From: Cyanobacteria bacterium REEB446 | Lineage (GTDB): Bacteria > Cyanobacteriota > Vampirovibrionia > LMEP-6097 | Reading direction: 5' to 3' | Assembly: GCA_018970325.1 (NCBI GenBank) | Contig: JAGWWP010000026.1 | Location: 1 to 33,945, forward strand | Length of the DNA: 33,945 nucleotides | Part shown: positions 18,732 to 25,940 of the stretch, piece after piece | Position numbering within the stretch: the stretch's first letter is position 1 | How the letters are laid out: each line of letters opens with the position of its first letter | Made by a program: the position numbers and the translations under genes | Notes under the pieces: generated by a model | Databases searched by the model: none | What the model saw: only the letters and a program-made list of their open reading frames with translations | Told to the model about the DNA's origin: nothing

Positions 18732-18977
18732 TTAAATCCACAAGGGTGCTTTTTCTTGTGAAACTCTTAGCCAGTTAAGCATGAGTTTATCTTTATTTAA
18801 TTTTACCCAAATGCGGACTATTTTGTGAGTTTTAATTGGTAATTTTCCTTCTAAGATTTTCCCTTGAAAATCAATGCTAGCTTCGAATTCATTGTATATA
18901 ACATGAAAATGAGCTGGATTATGATCATTTACATACATGTAGAATTTAATTCCATTAAGCATACTAATCAAAGGCAT
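18732..18977 (-). CDS. DUF4160 protein, copy A
   Basis: 81 residues beginning MPLISMLNGIKFYMYVNDH. The conserved NDHNPAHFH (residues 17-25) is the family's histidine-rich signature, DHxPxHFH, which looks like a metal or active-site motif. The function is unknown; the pair with DUF2442 is widely regarded as a possible toxin-antitoxin unit. The product is only about 40 percent alike to copy B. The start lies a few nucleotides after a conserved inverted repeat (18983-19000). Confidence 0.8.
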   Translation of the reverse strand: MPLISMLNGIKFYMYVNDHNPAHFHVIYNEFEASIDFQGKILEGKLPIKTHKIVRIWVKLNKDKLMLNWLRVSQEKAPLWI

Positions 18978-18982
18978 AAAAT

Positions 18983-19000
18983 AAATTCTGCTAAGAATTT
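18983..19000 (-). promoter_or_regulatory. Inverted repeat upstream of DUF4160 copy A
   Basis: AAATTC and GAATTT flank a 6-nt centre (TGCTAA), 6 nt before the start codon. The same 18 bases occur before copy B although the coding sequences next to them have diverged. A candidate autoregulatory operator or leader hairpin. Confidence 0.4.
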
Positions 19001-19074
19001 AGTAGAAGTGCTTCAAATAGAGGGTTTCAACGGATAAATAATCTGTTCTTAGTTCTTCAAGTAACCTCATTTTG

Positions 19075-20431
19075 GTTTTGACACCACCTCTAGAAGCAGT
19101 TTGATATAATTAAGGGCCATAGGGCGTGATACTTTCGATTGTTTTGACACCACCTCTAGAAGCAGTTTGATATAATGACAGCCAAGACCATTAATGACCA
19201 GCTCAAGTTTTGACACCACCTCTAGAAGCAGTTTGATATAATCTTTTTCGTCCCATTCATCAAGATAAACGGGTTTTGACACCACCTCTAGAAGCAGTTT
19301 GATATAATAAGGATCCAAAATGGTATTAACTAAGTTAGGTTTTGACACCACCTCTAGAAGCAGTTTGATATAATGATGTAGTTATACATCTTACCTACAT
19401 TACCGTTTTGACACCACCTCTAGAAGCAGTTTGATATAATGAGTTATCTTTAAATGAAAGCTTATATTAAGTTTTGACACCACCTCTAGAAGCAGTTTGA
19501 TATAATTTTTTTTTAAATTACTTAAAAGGTTACTCTGTTTTGACACCACCTCTAGAAGCAGTTTGATATAATTTTCTAGTATTGTTGTTTCTGTCATTGT
19601 TTGTTTTGACACCACCTCTAGAAGCAGTTTGATATAATAGAAGTTAATTAGTTAAAAGCGTGCAGACCGTTTTGACACCACCTCTAGAAGCAGTTTGATA
19701 TAATCACCGTTAGATATTGCAATCGCCGCAACGAGTTTTGACACCACCTCTAGAAGCAGTTTGATATAATGACTTTACCTTGAACAATTCAGAGAAGTAC
19801 GTTTTGACACCACCTCTAGAAGCAGTTTGATATAATTTACTTTAATTAGCTTGATTGATGTTTGCTGTTTTGACACCACCTCTAGAAGCAGTTTGATATA
19901 ATTTTTTTTTAAAATTCTTAAAAGCTTATTCTGTTTTGACACCACCTCTAGAAGCAGTTTGATATAATAGTAGATATGCGTATCTACTGGAAATGGCTGT
20001 TTTGACACCACCTCTAGAAGCAGTTTGATATAATTTAGACCCTGTAGCAGCATTATAAGCTTTAGTTTTGACACCACCTCTAGAAGCAGTTTGATATAAT
20101 TAAATCAGCAGTGCAGGCGGAAGCTTTGCAAGTTTTGACACCACCTCTAGAAGCAGTTTGATATAATAAATTACTTTAGTTCATTTTATTTCTTGAAGTT
20201 TTGACACCACCTCTAGAAGCAGTTTGATATAATAAAGAAATGAATCTTAACAGTGGAATGGAGGTTTTGACACCACCTCTAGAAGCAGTTTGATATAATA
20301 TGATTTAGTTCTAAAAGCTTGTACCATTTGTTTTGACACCACCTCTAGAAGCAGTTTGATATAATTGATCCCCCACCAAAAAGAAGTTGTTCCCGGTTTT
20401 GACACCACCTCTAGAAGCAGTTTGATATAAT
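19075..20431 (+). CRISPR. Type II-C CRISPR array, 21 repeats and 20 spacers
   Basis: The 36-nt repeat begins GTTTTGACACCACC and ends GCAGTTTGATATAAT. All 21 copies look identical, including both terminal ones. Nineteen spacers are 30 nt; spacer 16 (20101-20131) is 31 nt. Repeat starts are 19075, 19141, 19207 and so on in 66-nt steps to 20065, then 20132, 20198, 20264, 20330 and 20396. The repeat contains TTGACA (bases 4-9) and an extended -10 TGATATAAT (bases 28-36), so each unit can start its own transcript on +. The start would fall about 7 nt into the spacer, leaving a guide of about 24 nt. The tracrRNA anti-repeat to the right supports the + orientation. Spacers 7 and 13 are 26/30 identical. 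Confidence 0.98.
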
Positions 20432-20447
20432 CGGATAAAAGTAAGAG

Positions 20448-20456
20448 TGCTATAAT
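20448..20456 (+). promoter_or_regulatory. Extended -10 promoter of the tracrRNA
   Basis: TGCTATAAT lies just after the last repeat. Initiation about 7 nt downstream would fall at about 20463, right before the anti-repeat. It is the same class of element as the TGATATAAT at the end of every repeat. Confidence 0.65.
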
Positions 20457-20462
20457 AAAAAA

Positions 20463-20605
20463 CTGTATCAAACTACTTCTAGAACATTGTCATAACTGAT
20501 CTCAGATAGTTAAACCCTCTGCAATGCACGGTGGAATTCATCTGAAACTTAAATAAATTACCAAAAAGTTAATTGAGCAGGATTTTTTTGTCCTGCTTTA
20601 TATTT
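20463..20605 (+). ncRNA. tracrRNA of the type II-C system
   Basis: Bases 20466-20496 (TATCAAACTACTTCTAGAAC and on) are a degenerate reverse complement of the CRISPR repeat. The duplex has TCTAGAAG/CTTCTAGA perfect pairing, a bulge, then GTTTTGACA against TGTCATAAC with a single mismatch. Downstream there is a nested hairpin: TCAGAT 20502-20507 with ATCTGA 20540-20545 enclosing ACC/GGT and TGC/GCA stems. An intrinsic terminator follows at 20576-20605. The start is inferred from the extended -10, the end from the terminator; a shorter processed form is likely. Transcribed toward and into the 3' end of cas2 on the opposite strand. Confidence 0.8.
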
Positions 20606-20890
20606 TCTGTTCCCTAGTGGAGCTGGCTCATAGAGAGCGATATTTATAGAATTTTCCCACTGTTTGTCCGTCATATAAAAAGCTGTGATATTCCCTTTGC
20701 TTGGTGCGAGATTTTTCACCCTGTGCATCTCTAATTTATATTTTTCAATGCTGATACAGTTTCTGATATAGATAGACTCCTGCATCATCGTAAAACCCAT
20801 GTCAAGAAGATCATTGCGAAATCTACTCGCTTTTTTTCTATCTTCATCTTCTACTACTGGTAGATCAAAGGCTACCATCAGCCAACCCAT
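20558..20890 (-). CDS. cas2: CRISPR-associated protein Cas2
   Basis: Adaptation endonuclease-fold partner of Cas1. From the ATG at 20890 the product is 110 residues: MGWLMVAFDLPVVEDEDRK, with the first beta strand and the conserved Asp (residue 9), then RFRNDLLDMGFTMMQESIYIR typical of type II Cas2. An in-frame ATG at 20908 would add six residues and overlap cas1. I choose 20890 because a GAGGAG Shine-Dalgarno, which also spans the cas1 stop, is spaced about 10 nt from it and because Cas2 proteins start close to the first strand. Its 3' end overlaps the tracrRNA terminator on the other strand. Confidence 0.92.
   Translation of the reverse strand: MGWLMVAFDLPVVEDEDRKKASRFRNDLLDMGFTMMQESIYIRNCISIEKYKLEMHRVKNLAPSKGNITAFYMTDKQWENSINIALYEPAPLGNRKYKAGQKNPAQLTFW
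20576..20605 (+). terminator. Intrinsic terminator of the tracrRNA, overlapping the cas2 3' end
   Basis: AGCAGGA (20576-20582) pairs with TCCTGCT (20591-20597) around a T-rich loop, followed by TTATATTTT. The T tract is on the + strand side, so it would stop the tracrRNA. It lies within the last codons of cas2. Confidence 0.6.
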
Positions 20891-20897
20891 TCTAAAT

Positions 20898-21845
20898 TTA
20901 CTCCTCATCTTTTAAGTAATAGTGTTTATTTACATCTGGTATCCATAAAGGATTTAACTTTAGGTATTTAAAATATTCATCCTCAAAGCATTTAGCAAAC
21001 TGCCTTACGTAAATATCTAGAGCATCCATAAGTTTATAATTCTTTTTTTGTTCATCTTCGACTCGCATTTCTCTTAGGCTATTCATGAATCTTTGAATCC
21101 AACGCTGCCACAGTATCTCTTCCTTTGTGCTTTTAAGTTCATTCTGTATGAAATGAATAAAGACGAGATCGACAAAAGGTCTGAAGACCTCCATGAGATC
21201 ATAAATTAAAGGTGTTGCTCTGTATCTAGATTTGTGATGGAATCCTAGATTCGGGCATAAGCCGTAAATTAAGCTAGAACGGTGAATTAGACCTCGAATA
21301 ATACCGTAACCATAATTAAGAGCTTTATTAATAAAGTGTTCGGCATTTTTCTTTTCACGAATTAATTCAGGATGCCCTAATCCTGTAAAATAATGCTCCC
21401 AATACCATCTTGCAGAGTTACTTTCATCAAGTTTTTCTCCTTCAAGTAAATGCCATAGCTTATGTTTTGGGCTTACTCTTTCCAGGGTTTTAAATTGATT
21501 AGATATTTTACCTCTTAAAATCTTCTCCCATAATAGATCCTGAAATTCTGTGTTTTTAGAGATCTGGTTATGAAATAACTCACCGCGAATAACCTTATCC
21601 TCAGCAGTACTAAGACCGACTAGCTGATAATTTTCATTACAGTGAAGAATAATCCCTTCATTTTCTATAATTCTAGAAATGGTCTCTCCTGTAAATAAAA
21701 GTTTAGGAGTGAGGCAGATAACCGCTCTTACGTCTTTTAGAACTATGAATTTATCTTCACTATCTTTCGATGAGCAGATTAATAAACCTCTATCTACAGA
21801 TAACTTAGAGCCAGCCTTACTTATGGTAACAATATGAAAACTCAC
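20898..21845 (-). CDS. cas1: CRISPR-associated endonuclease Cas1
   Basis: 315-residue integrase for new spacers, working as a complex with Cas2. Likely metal ligands are Glu141 in LDESNSARWYW, His203/His204 in GFHHKSRYRATPL, and Asp216/Glu219 in YDLMEVFRPFVD. These match the type II Cas1 pattern, so the enzyme appears intact. The start is GTG at 21845 with GAGG just upstream. cas2 follows with overlap of its ribosome binding site. Upstream, instead of cas9, comes a DUF2442 gene, so the usual cas9-cas1-cas2 order is interrupted by a two-gene insertion. Confidence 0.96.
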   Translation of the reverse strand: MSFHIVTISKAGSKLSVDRGLLICSSKDSEDKFIVLKDVRAVICLTPKLLFTGETISRIIENEGIILHCNENYQLVGLSTAEDKVIRGELFHNQISKNTEFQDLLWEKILRGKISNQFKTLERVSPKHKLWHLLEGEKLDESNSARWYWEHYFTGLGHPELIREKKNAEHFINKALNYGYGIIRGLIHRSSLIYGLCPNLGFHHKSRYRATPLIYDLMEVFRPFVDLVFIHFIQNELKSTKEEILWQRWIQRFMNSLREMRVEDEQKKNYKLMDALDIYVRQFAKCFEDEYFKYLKLNPLWIPDVNKHYYLKDEE

Positions 21846-21868
21846 ACAACCTCACAAAGCAGCTAAAT

Positions 21869-21891
21869 GTGCTGAAAGTCTAATTAGCACA
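21869..21891 (-). other. Small hairpin between DUF2442 copy B and cas1
   Basis: TGTGCT (21869-21874) and AGCACA (21886-21891) form a 6-bp stem with an 11-nt loop in the 91-nt gap ahead of cas1. No clear T tract follows on the minus strand, so a leader structure is as likely as a weak terminator. Confidence 0.25.
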
Positions 21892-21936
21892 CTGCCTTTA
21901 ATACTCGGCTATGTTTTTTCTTTCTTGAATGAAATT

Positions 21937-22230
21937 TTAATTATCTAGAGGCTGGAGTATTTCTCTTAAGTACTCTGGAGCTAGATCAGCTTCATTAAAC
22001 CAGGTGATGGTTCTAGCGTCTTTATCATATTTAACTGTAGCGAAATTCTTTAAGTCTTGAAGCGGCTTAAACATGCCATTTGGCTTAGCGTTTAGTATAA
22101 AACTTTCTAGATTAACTAGACCCTTAGCACCATCATTAAAGGCTAATTTGACTTTATATTCACCGAGGTATTCGGCATTCGTGACTAAAGGAATGCTTTC
22201 ATTTTTTCTATTCTTTTTTAAATGTTTCAT
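21937..22230 (-). CDS. DUF2442 protein, copy B
   Basis: 97 residues, DUF2442 domain. Nearly identical to copy A from VTNAEYLGEYKVKLAFND to the C-terminus REILQPLDN. The N-terminal 16 residues (MKHLKKNRKNESIPL) differ from copy A. A good ribosome binding site (GGAG, 5 nt from the ATG) lies in the 14-nt gap after DUF4160 copy B. It stands inside the cas operon between cas9 and cas1 on the same strand, so it may be transcribed with them. Putative partner or antitoxin of DUF4160; inference only. Confidence 0.8.
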   Translation of the reverse strand: MKHLKKNRKNESIPLVTNAEYLGEYKVKLAFNDGAKGLVNLESFILNAKPNGMFKPLQDLKNFATVKYDKDARTITWFNEADLAPEYLREILQPLDN

Positions 22231-22244
22231 AAATTTCTCCGAGG

Positions 22245-22502
22245 CTATTTAAGGGGCGTTATTTTATTAAGTTTTTCTTCGTTTAAAATTTTCTGCCAGT
22301 TTGTTAACAGTTCACTGTGATTTAATTCTACCCATTTTTTAATTAATTTTGTGACTTTTGGAGGAAGAGATTTTTTGATATTTTCACCTTTAAAATTAAA
22401 TTTAGCTGTTAAACCTGCATGGTAAGCATGAAAGTGTGGTGGACTATGGTCATTAAGGTACATGTAAATTTTAATTCCATTAAATTCACTAATTAAAGGC
22501 AT
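22245..22502 (-). CDS. DUF4160 protein, copy B
   Basis: 85 residues starting MPLISEFNGIKIYMYLNDH with the full signature DHSPPHFH at residues 18-25. The N-terminal third resembles copy A; the rest has diverged strongly and the C-terminus is different (ends NKITPLK). It starts 64 nt after the cas9 stop, behind a conserved inverted repeat. Function unknown; a toxin-like role with DUF2442 is a common suggestion for this pair. Confidence 0.8.
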   Translation of the reverse strand: MPLISEFNGIKIYMYLNDHSPPHFHAYHAGLTAKFNFKGENIKKSLPPKVTKLIKKWVELNHSELLTNWQKILNEEKLNKITPLK

Positions 22503-22507
22503 AAAAT

Positions 22508-22525
22508 AAATTCTGCTAAGAATTT
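22508..22525 (-). promoter_or_regulatory. Inverted repeat upstream of DUF4160 copy B
   Basis: AAATTC-TGCTAA-GAATTT is identical to the element before copy A and is placed 6 nt before the ATG. Conservation beyond that of the adjoining gene suggests a regulatory role. Confidence 0.4.
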
Positions 22526-22566
22526 AATAGATATGCTTTTAATACAGGGTTTTAACGGATGATTAA

Positions 22567-25500
22567 TTAAACTAAAGCTGCTTCTTTCTTGTTTTTTACT
22601 GGGTCGATTTTAATGAAGCGTGCTTTGGTGAGCGTACTAACTTTAGGTTTAATCGTTTGACTATTTAAATACATTTGTCCAGAACTATCAATAGAATTCA
22701 AAATATAAACCCCAGCAGGATACTCCTTAGCTCCCACTTTAAATGGTGATTCTACTAAAATACTATCGCCAGTCTCAAACATACAGCCATTTTCATAAAG
22801 CTCATAGCCCTTCTCTGTTAGCTCTTTTAAAGCTAGTTTAGTATTTTTATGAGCGAAAAGTGCATAGACTCTAGCCTTTCCTTTTTCATCGAAATAAATA
22901 ATCTGTCCTTTATGACTCTTAGTATGTTTAAATTGACCTTTCGTTAAAGATTTAGTTGGTGAGAAGTCTTTAAACTCCTCTAAGCATAAGCGTTCATTAT
23001 CACTATAGACCTCTGATTCAGTTTCCTTGTCTATGATCTGAATCTTTTTAATTAAAGTCTTTCTGTAAGGATGTCTATAATCTTTAAGTGTATTGAGCCA
23101 GGTCTCTTTAGAGAAATCCATTAACTCTAATTTATTTTTTAAGTCCTTTCGCACATCTAAATCCCAGATTTTTTCTAGTCTTTTATTGACCTCATCCTTC
23201 GTGATTTTCTCGCTTAAATATGCGTAAAATTCTTTATGATAAGTCAGGCAGTTAAAATCAACTAAGTCCCCTTTTTTATTTTTTCTCTGTATCTTCTCTA
23301 ATCTATAGATAGTCTCTTTTGGCAGTAGAGCTGAAATATCTCTTGTTTTATTAAATGGAGAAATTTCTTTAAATCTTTTCTCGAAATTCTCTTTACTCTT
23401 CTCTAAAGCCTCACAGCTAAATCGTCTCGTGTCGCTATCATTAATAGAGCTATCTGCTTTCTCTTTTATGCTCTGTGAGCAGCTTATGCAGTAGGCATCT
23501 AAGGCGTGGTGAAGTTTATTATCACGGTTTTTCTTTTTCAATTCTGGAGCTAAATTCTTCCACTCTTCTTCACTTAAATTTTGTAAAAGCCTTTCTAGCT
23601 TATATTTAGATCTTAATTTCGCTGTAACCGCTCCACTATTTACGAAAATTTTTCTTTCGTTATCCCTAGTCTGCAAGCCCCAGCCGAATAATTTAGCTGT
23701 TACGCTTTGAGCTAATCTTGCTACATGGGCAGTTTCAGCAAGTCCCGTGTATCTCTCGAAAAGTTCTAGTGGTTTAGTATTTATTAAAAGCTCTGAAGTA
23801 CGCTTAGGCAGGGCTTTCATGTTTCTAATACGAGCTTGGAATTTAATCCATTCATCTGTACCTTTGCTTGATATCCATTCATAAGCTGTTCTTTTACCCT
23901 TTTCTTGATTAGCGGAGCCGAGGCAGAGAACCTTATTAAATAGTGCATCTGAAGTGATTACATCAGAGTAAGGAAATATATGATCTATCTGATACTCTCT
24001 AAATTTTTCTGGAATTAAGGCTTCGCCAGTATAAGGACAGATACGCCCCTGTCTTTCCCAGAGCTTATACTTATCTATGTTCTTTTTATTTACCTCTAAA
24101 CCATTCTCTAAAAGGTCTTTAGCTGCTTTATCATTTTTCTTTTCATTGTCTTTAATTGCAGTGTTGTAATTTTTAACTACTTTGTTGCCGTCTATGTAAC
24201 CGCCTTCTCCACGAATAAACTCGAAAATGATTTTATCAGGTGTGCCGTGTTTTTCAGCTAGAGCCTCGACTAGATTGATAAATACCTGTAAACGATTTCT
24301 AACTACTGGATTATTAACTGAGCCTATTTTTAAAGCGATTTCCTTATACTTATCATCCTCTAAATCTATCTCATAACGATTATCCTGAATGCTGATCTTT
24401 TCCCAAGTCTCACCAAGACGGCTAATTACTCTTTCTATTTCTGATTTAGTTACTCCTAGATGTGGTTTAGTTTCATCTGAATTCTGAACGTGCTTGGAAA
24501 TGTCTATCTGATTAGGGTCTAAAGTGTTTTCTAAAATCTCATTTATGATTTTAAGTGCTGGACGGCAGAAAGAGCTTCTACCAGAAGTGTTAAATTTAAT
24601 TTCATCATTAAAATTTGGGTCATGAAAGGTAGCATCTAGTACGGTTTTGATGATTTTATCTCGCTCAGCTTTAGTTAATTTCAGTGATTTTACTTCACTG
24701 CTAATTTTTTCTTGAATAAGACTAAAACATTTCCCATAAACTTTTTTAAACTCCTCTCTAGTAAAGCCTCTGCGTTCTCCATAGACGTCAGTGAAACGGA
24801 AGTTTTTAAGATGCATTAAAAGCTTAAATTTACTATTCTCGGTATCTTTAGCGTTACAAGTGTTTCTTAGGGGCATTAGGCAGCATTTATCCATCATGCG
24901 ATTATCGAATCTTGGGGTCTTCTGTGCTAAAACGCCCTGTGCTTCCCATTCAGTACCCCTCTGCCTTTTAAATTCTTTAGGAGCATTTTTCTTTACTGTA
25001 ACGAAAGCTTCTTTAGCTGGACCGTAGAGAAAATAATCAGTCTCGGTATTTTTTAGATTAGGGATAATTTCTTTAGCATTATCAAATAAAATTCTAAGTT
25101 CGGCTGCTACTAGCTCACGGGGTGCTACTCTACCTTTTCTTCTAACTGTTCTTGAAGCTGAAAGTGATTCAGCCTGTGAGATATCTTCTATTCTGAGCTT
25201 TATTTTATTTAGATTTAGTGGATACTCGCCACTGATTAAGCCTTGTAGTTTCGCTTCAAAATAGCATGGATAATGCAGTTCTTTAGAACTGAACGTCTCT
25301 TGAAGGGCTTTTTCATATTCTTGAACTGCTTCGTAATTTTCTTTAGCATCATCTAGAGCTTCTGCTGCATTTTCAGTATTTTCTATCTCGTGATCTTTAT
25401 AATCACTATGTTTGTAACCTCTGTGCTGAATAGCTGCATGCAGAGCTTTATATATCTGCCATTCACTAAGTGGCTGCCCTTGAATTAGAGTGGCTAAATC

Positions 25501-25890
25501 TTGAGCTGGATTACTTGAATAATTCATTAAGGCTACTCTAAGTAAAGCTGAGTTATAAATCGTATTAGAATTTTTAGGCGTGTACTCTGCCTTTAGTCTA
25601 TCGTCAGCAGCTTTAACTCGAATACTCTTATTCTTATCTATGTCCTCATAAAACTCTATTAATGGTGTTAGTCCAGCTTCTGACCAGATTTTATTTAACC
25701 ATAACTCTCTTTTTTTATGAGCTTGCCTAGTTCTAAATGCTCTACGGCGTTTAGCTATATCTTGGGTGCTAGCATGTTCAGCAGGGATAAGCATGCTGCC
25801 AAGGTCGATAATCTCGCTTCCACGCCTCGCACAGTAGCCTATACTTCCCTTGCCTAAATCAAACCCAAAAACTGTCTCTTCAAAAATCAT
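22567..25890 (-). CDS. cas9: Type II-C CRISPR effector nuclease Cas9
   Basis: 1107 residues, in the compact II-C size range. RuvC-I FGFDLGKGSIGY has Asp11. The Arg-rich bridge helix (KRRRAFRTRQAHKKREL) spans about 47-63. RuvC-II IIFEFIRGEGG has Glu557. HNH YQIDHIFPYS has Asp636/His637, with Asn652 and Asn661 in the right spacing. RuvC-III NKLHHALDAY has His794/His795 and Asp798. All catalytic residues are present, so it should cut both strands of target DNA guided by crRNA:tracrRNA. No csn2 or cas4 is nearby, which supports subtype II-C. The ATG has no Shine-Dalgarno; a likely extended -10 (TGCTAATAT) leaves about 10 nt of leader. PAM unknown. Confidence 0.98.
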   Translation of the reverse strand: MIFEETVFGFDLGKGSIGYCARRGSEIIDLGSMLIPAEHASTQDIAKRRRAFRTRQAHKKRELWLNKIWSEAGLTPLIEFYEDIDKNKSIRVKAADDRLKAEYTPKNSNTIYNSALLRVALMNYSSNPAQDLATLIQGQPLSEWQIYKALHAAIQHRGYKHSDYKDHEIENTENAAEALDDAKENYEAVQEYEKALQETFSSKELHYPCYFEAKLQGLISGEYPLNLNKIKLRIEDISQAESLSASRTVRRKGRVAPRELVAAELRILFDNAKEIIPNLKNTETDYFLYGPAKEAFVTVKKNAPKEFKRQRGTEWEAQGVLAQKTPRFDNRMMDKCCLMPLRNTCNAKDTENSKFKLLMHLKNFRFTDVYGERRGFTREEFKKVYGKCFSLIQEKISSEVKSLKLTKAERDKIIKTVLDATFHDPNFNDEIKFNTSGRSSFCRPALKIINEILENTLDPNQIDISKHVQNSDETKPHLGVTKSEIERVISRLGETWEKISIQDNRYEIDLEDDKYKEIALKIGSVNNPVVRNRLQVFINLVEALAEKHGTPDKIIFEFIRGEGGYIDGNKVVKNYNTAIKDNEKKNDKAAKDLLENGLEVNKKNIDKYKLWERQGRICPYTGEALIPEKFREYQIDHIFPYSDVITSDALFNKVLCLGSANQEKGKRTAYEWISSKGTDEWIKFQARIRNMKALPKRTSELLINTKPLELFERYTGLAETAHVARLAQSVTAKLFGWGLQTRDNERKIFVNSGAVTAKLRSKYKLERLLQNLSEEEWKNLAPELKKKNRDNKLHHALDAYCISCSQSIKEKADSSINDSDTRRFSCEALEKSKENFEKRFKEISPFNKTRDISALLPKETIYRLEKIQRKNKKGDLVDFNCLTYHKEFYAYLSEKITKDEVNKRLEKIWDLDVRKDLKNKLELMDFSKETWLNTLKDYRHPYRKTLIKKIQIIDKETESEVYSDNERLCLEEFKDFSPTKSLTKGQFKHTKSHKGQIIYFDEKGKARVYALFAHKNTKLALKELTEKGYELYENGCMFETGDSILVESPFKVGAKEYPAGVYILNSIDSSGQMYLNSQTIKPKVSTLTKARFIKIDPVKNKKEAALV

Positions 25891-25905
25891 AATAAGTTTA
25901 AATAA

Positions 25906-25933
25906 ATATTAGCAATTTAAACTTTGCTAAAAT
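25906..25933. promoter_or_regulatory. Mirrored divergent promoters of cas9 and trxB
   Basis: TTAGCAA (25909-25915) and TTGCTAA (25924-25930) are inverted repeats 8 nt apart. Each arm belongs to an extended -10: TGCTAAAAT on + toward trxB and TGCTAATAT on - toward cas9. The whole divergent intergenic region is only 50 nt, so the two polymerase sites overlap and should compete. Predicted trxB initiation is at or 1 nt before the ATG. Confidence 0.5.
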
Positions 25934-25940
25934 CTAAATC

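Larger units (their letters stand above)
18421..19041. repeat. Direct repeat unit A (DUF4160-DUF2442 module)
   Basis: This copy and 21930-22561 share the same gene pair and the same flanks. The DUF2442 portion is roughly 90 percent identical at nucleotide level by eye, the DUF4160 portion much less. The upstream segment is again clearly alike (both contain AAATTCTGCTAAGAATTT and a GGGTTTYAACGGAT end). The two copies bracket the CRISPR array, cas2 and cas1 in the same orientation. Edges are approximate. Confidence 0.75.
21930..22561. repeat. Direct repeat unit B (DUF4160-DUF2442 module)
   Basis: Second copy of the module at 18421-19041, in the same orientation. It fills the space between the end of cas9 (22567) and the cas1 leader. 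Similarity stops within about 10 nt of the cas9 stop codon. Confidence 0.75.

Noticed and set aside
19067-20471. Four minus-strand open frames across the array with a repeated YIKLLLEVVSK peptide
   Set aside because: The 66-nt period is a multiple of three, so the repeat stays in frame. The frames are a by-product of the CRISPR repeats and lack start signals of their own.
24791-25027. 78-codon + frame inside cas9
   Set aside because: Antisense shadow of conserved cas9 coding sequence with no ribosome binding site.
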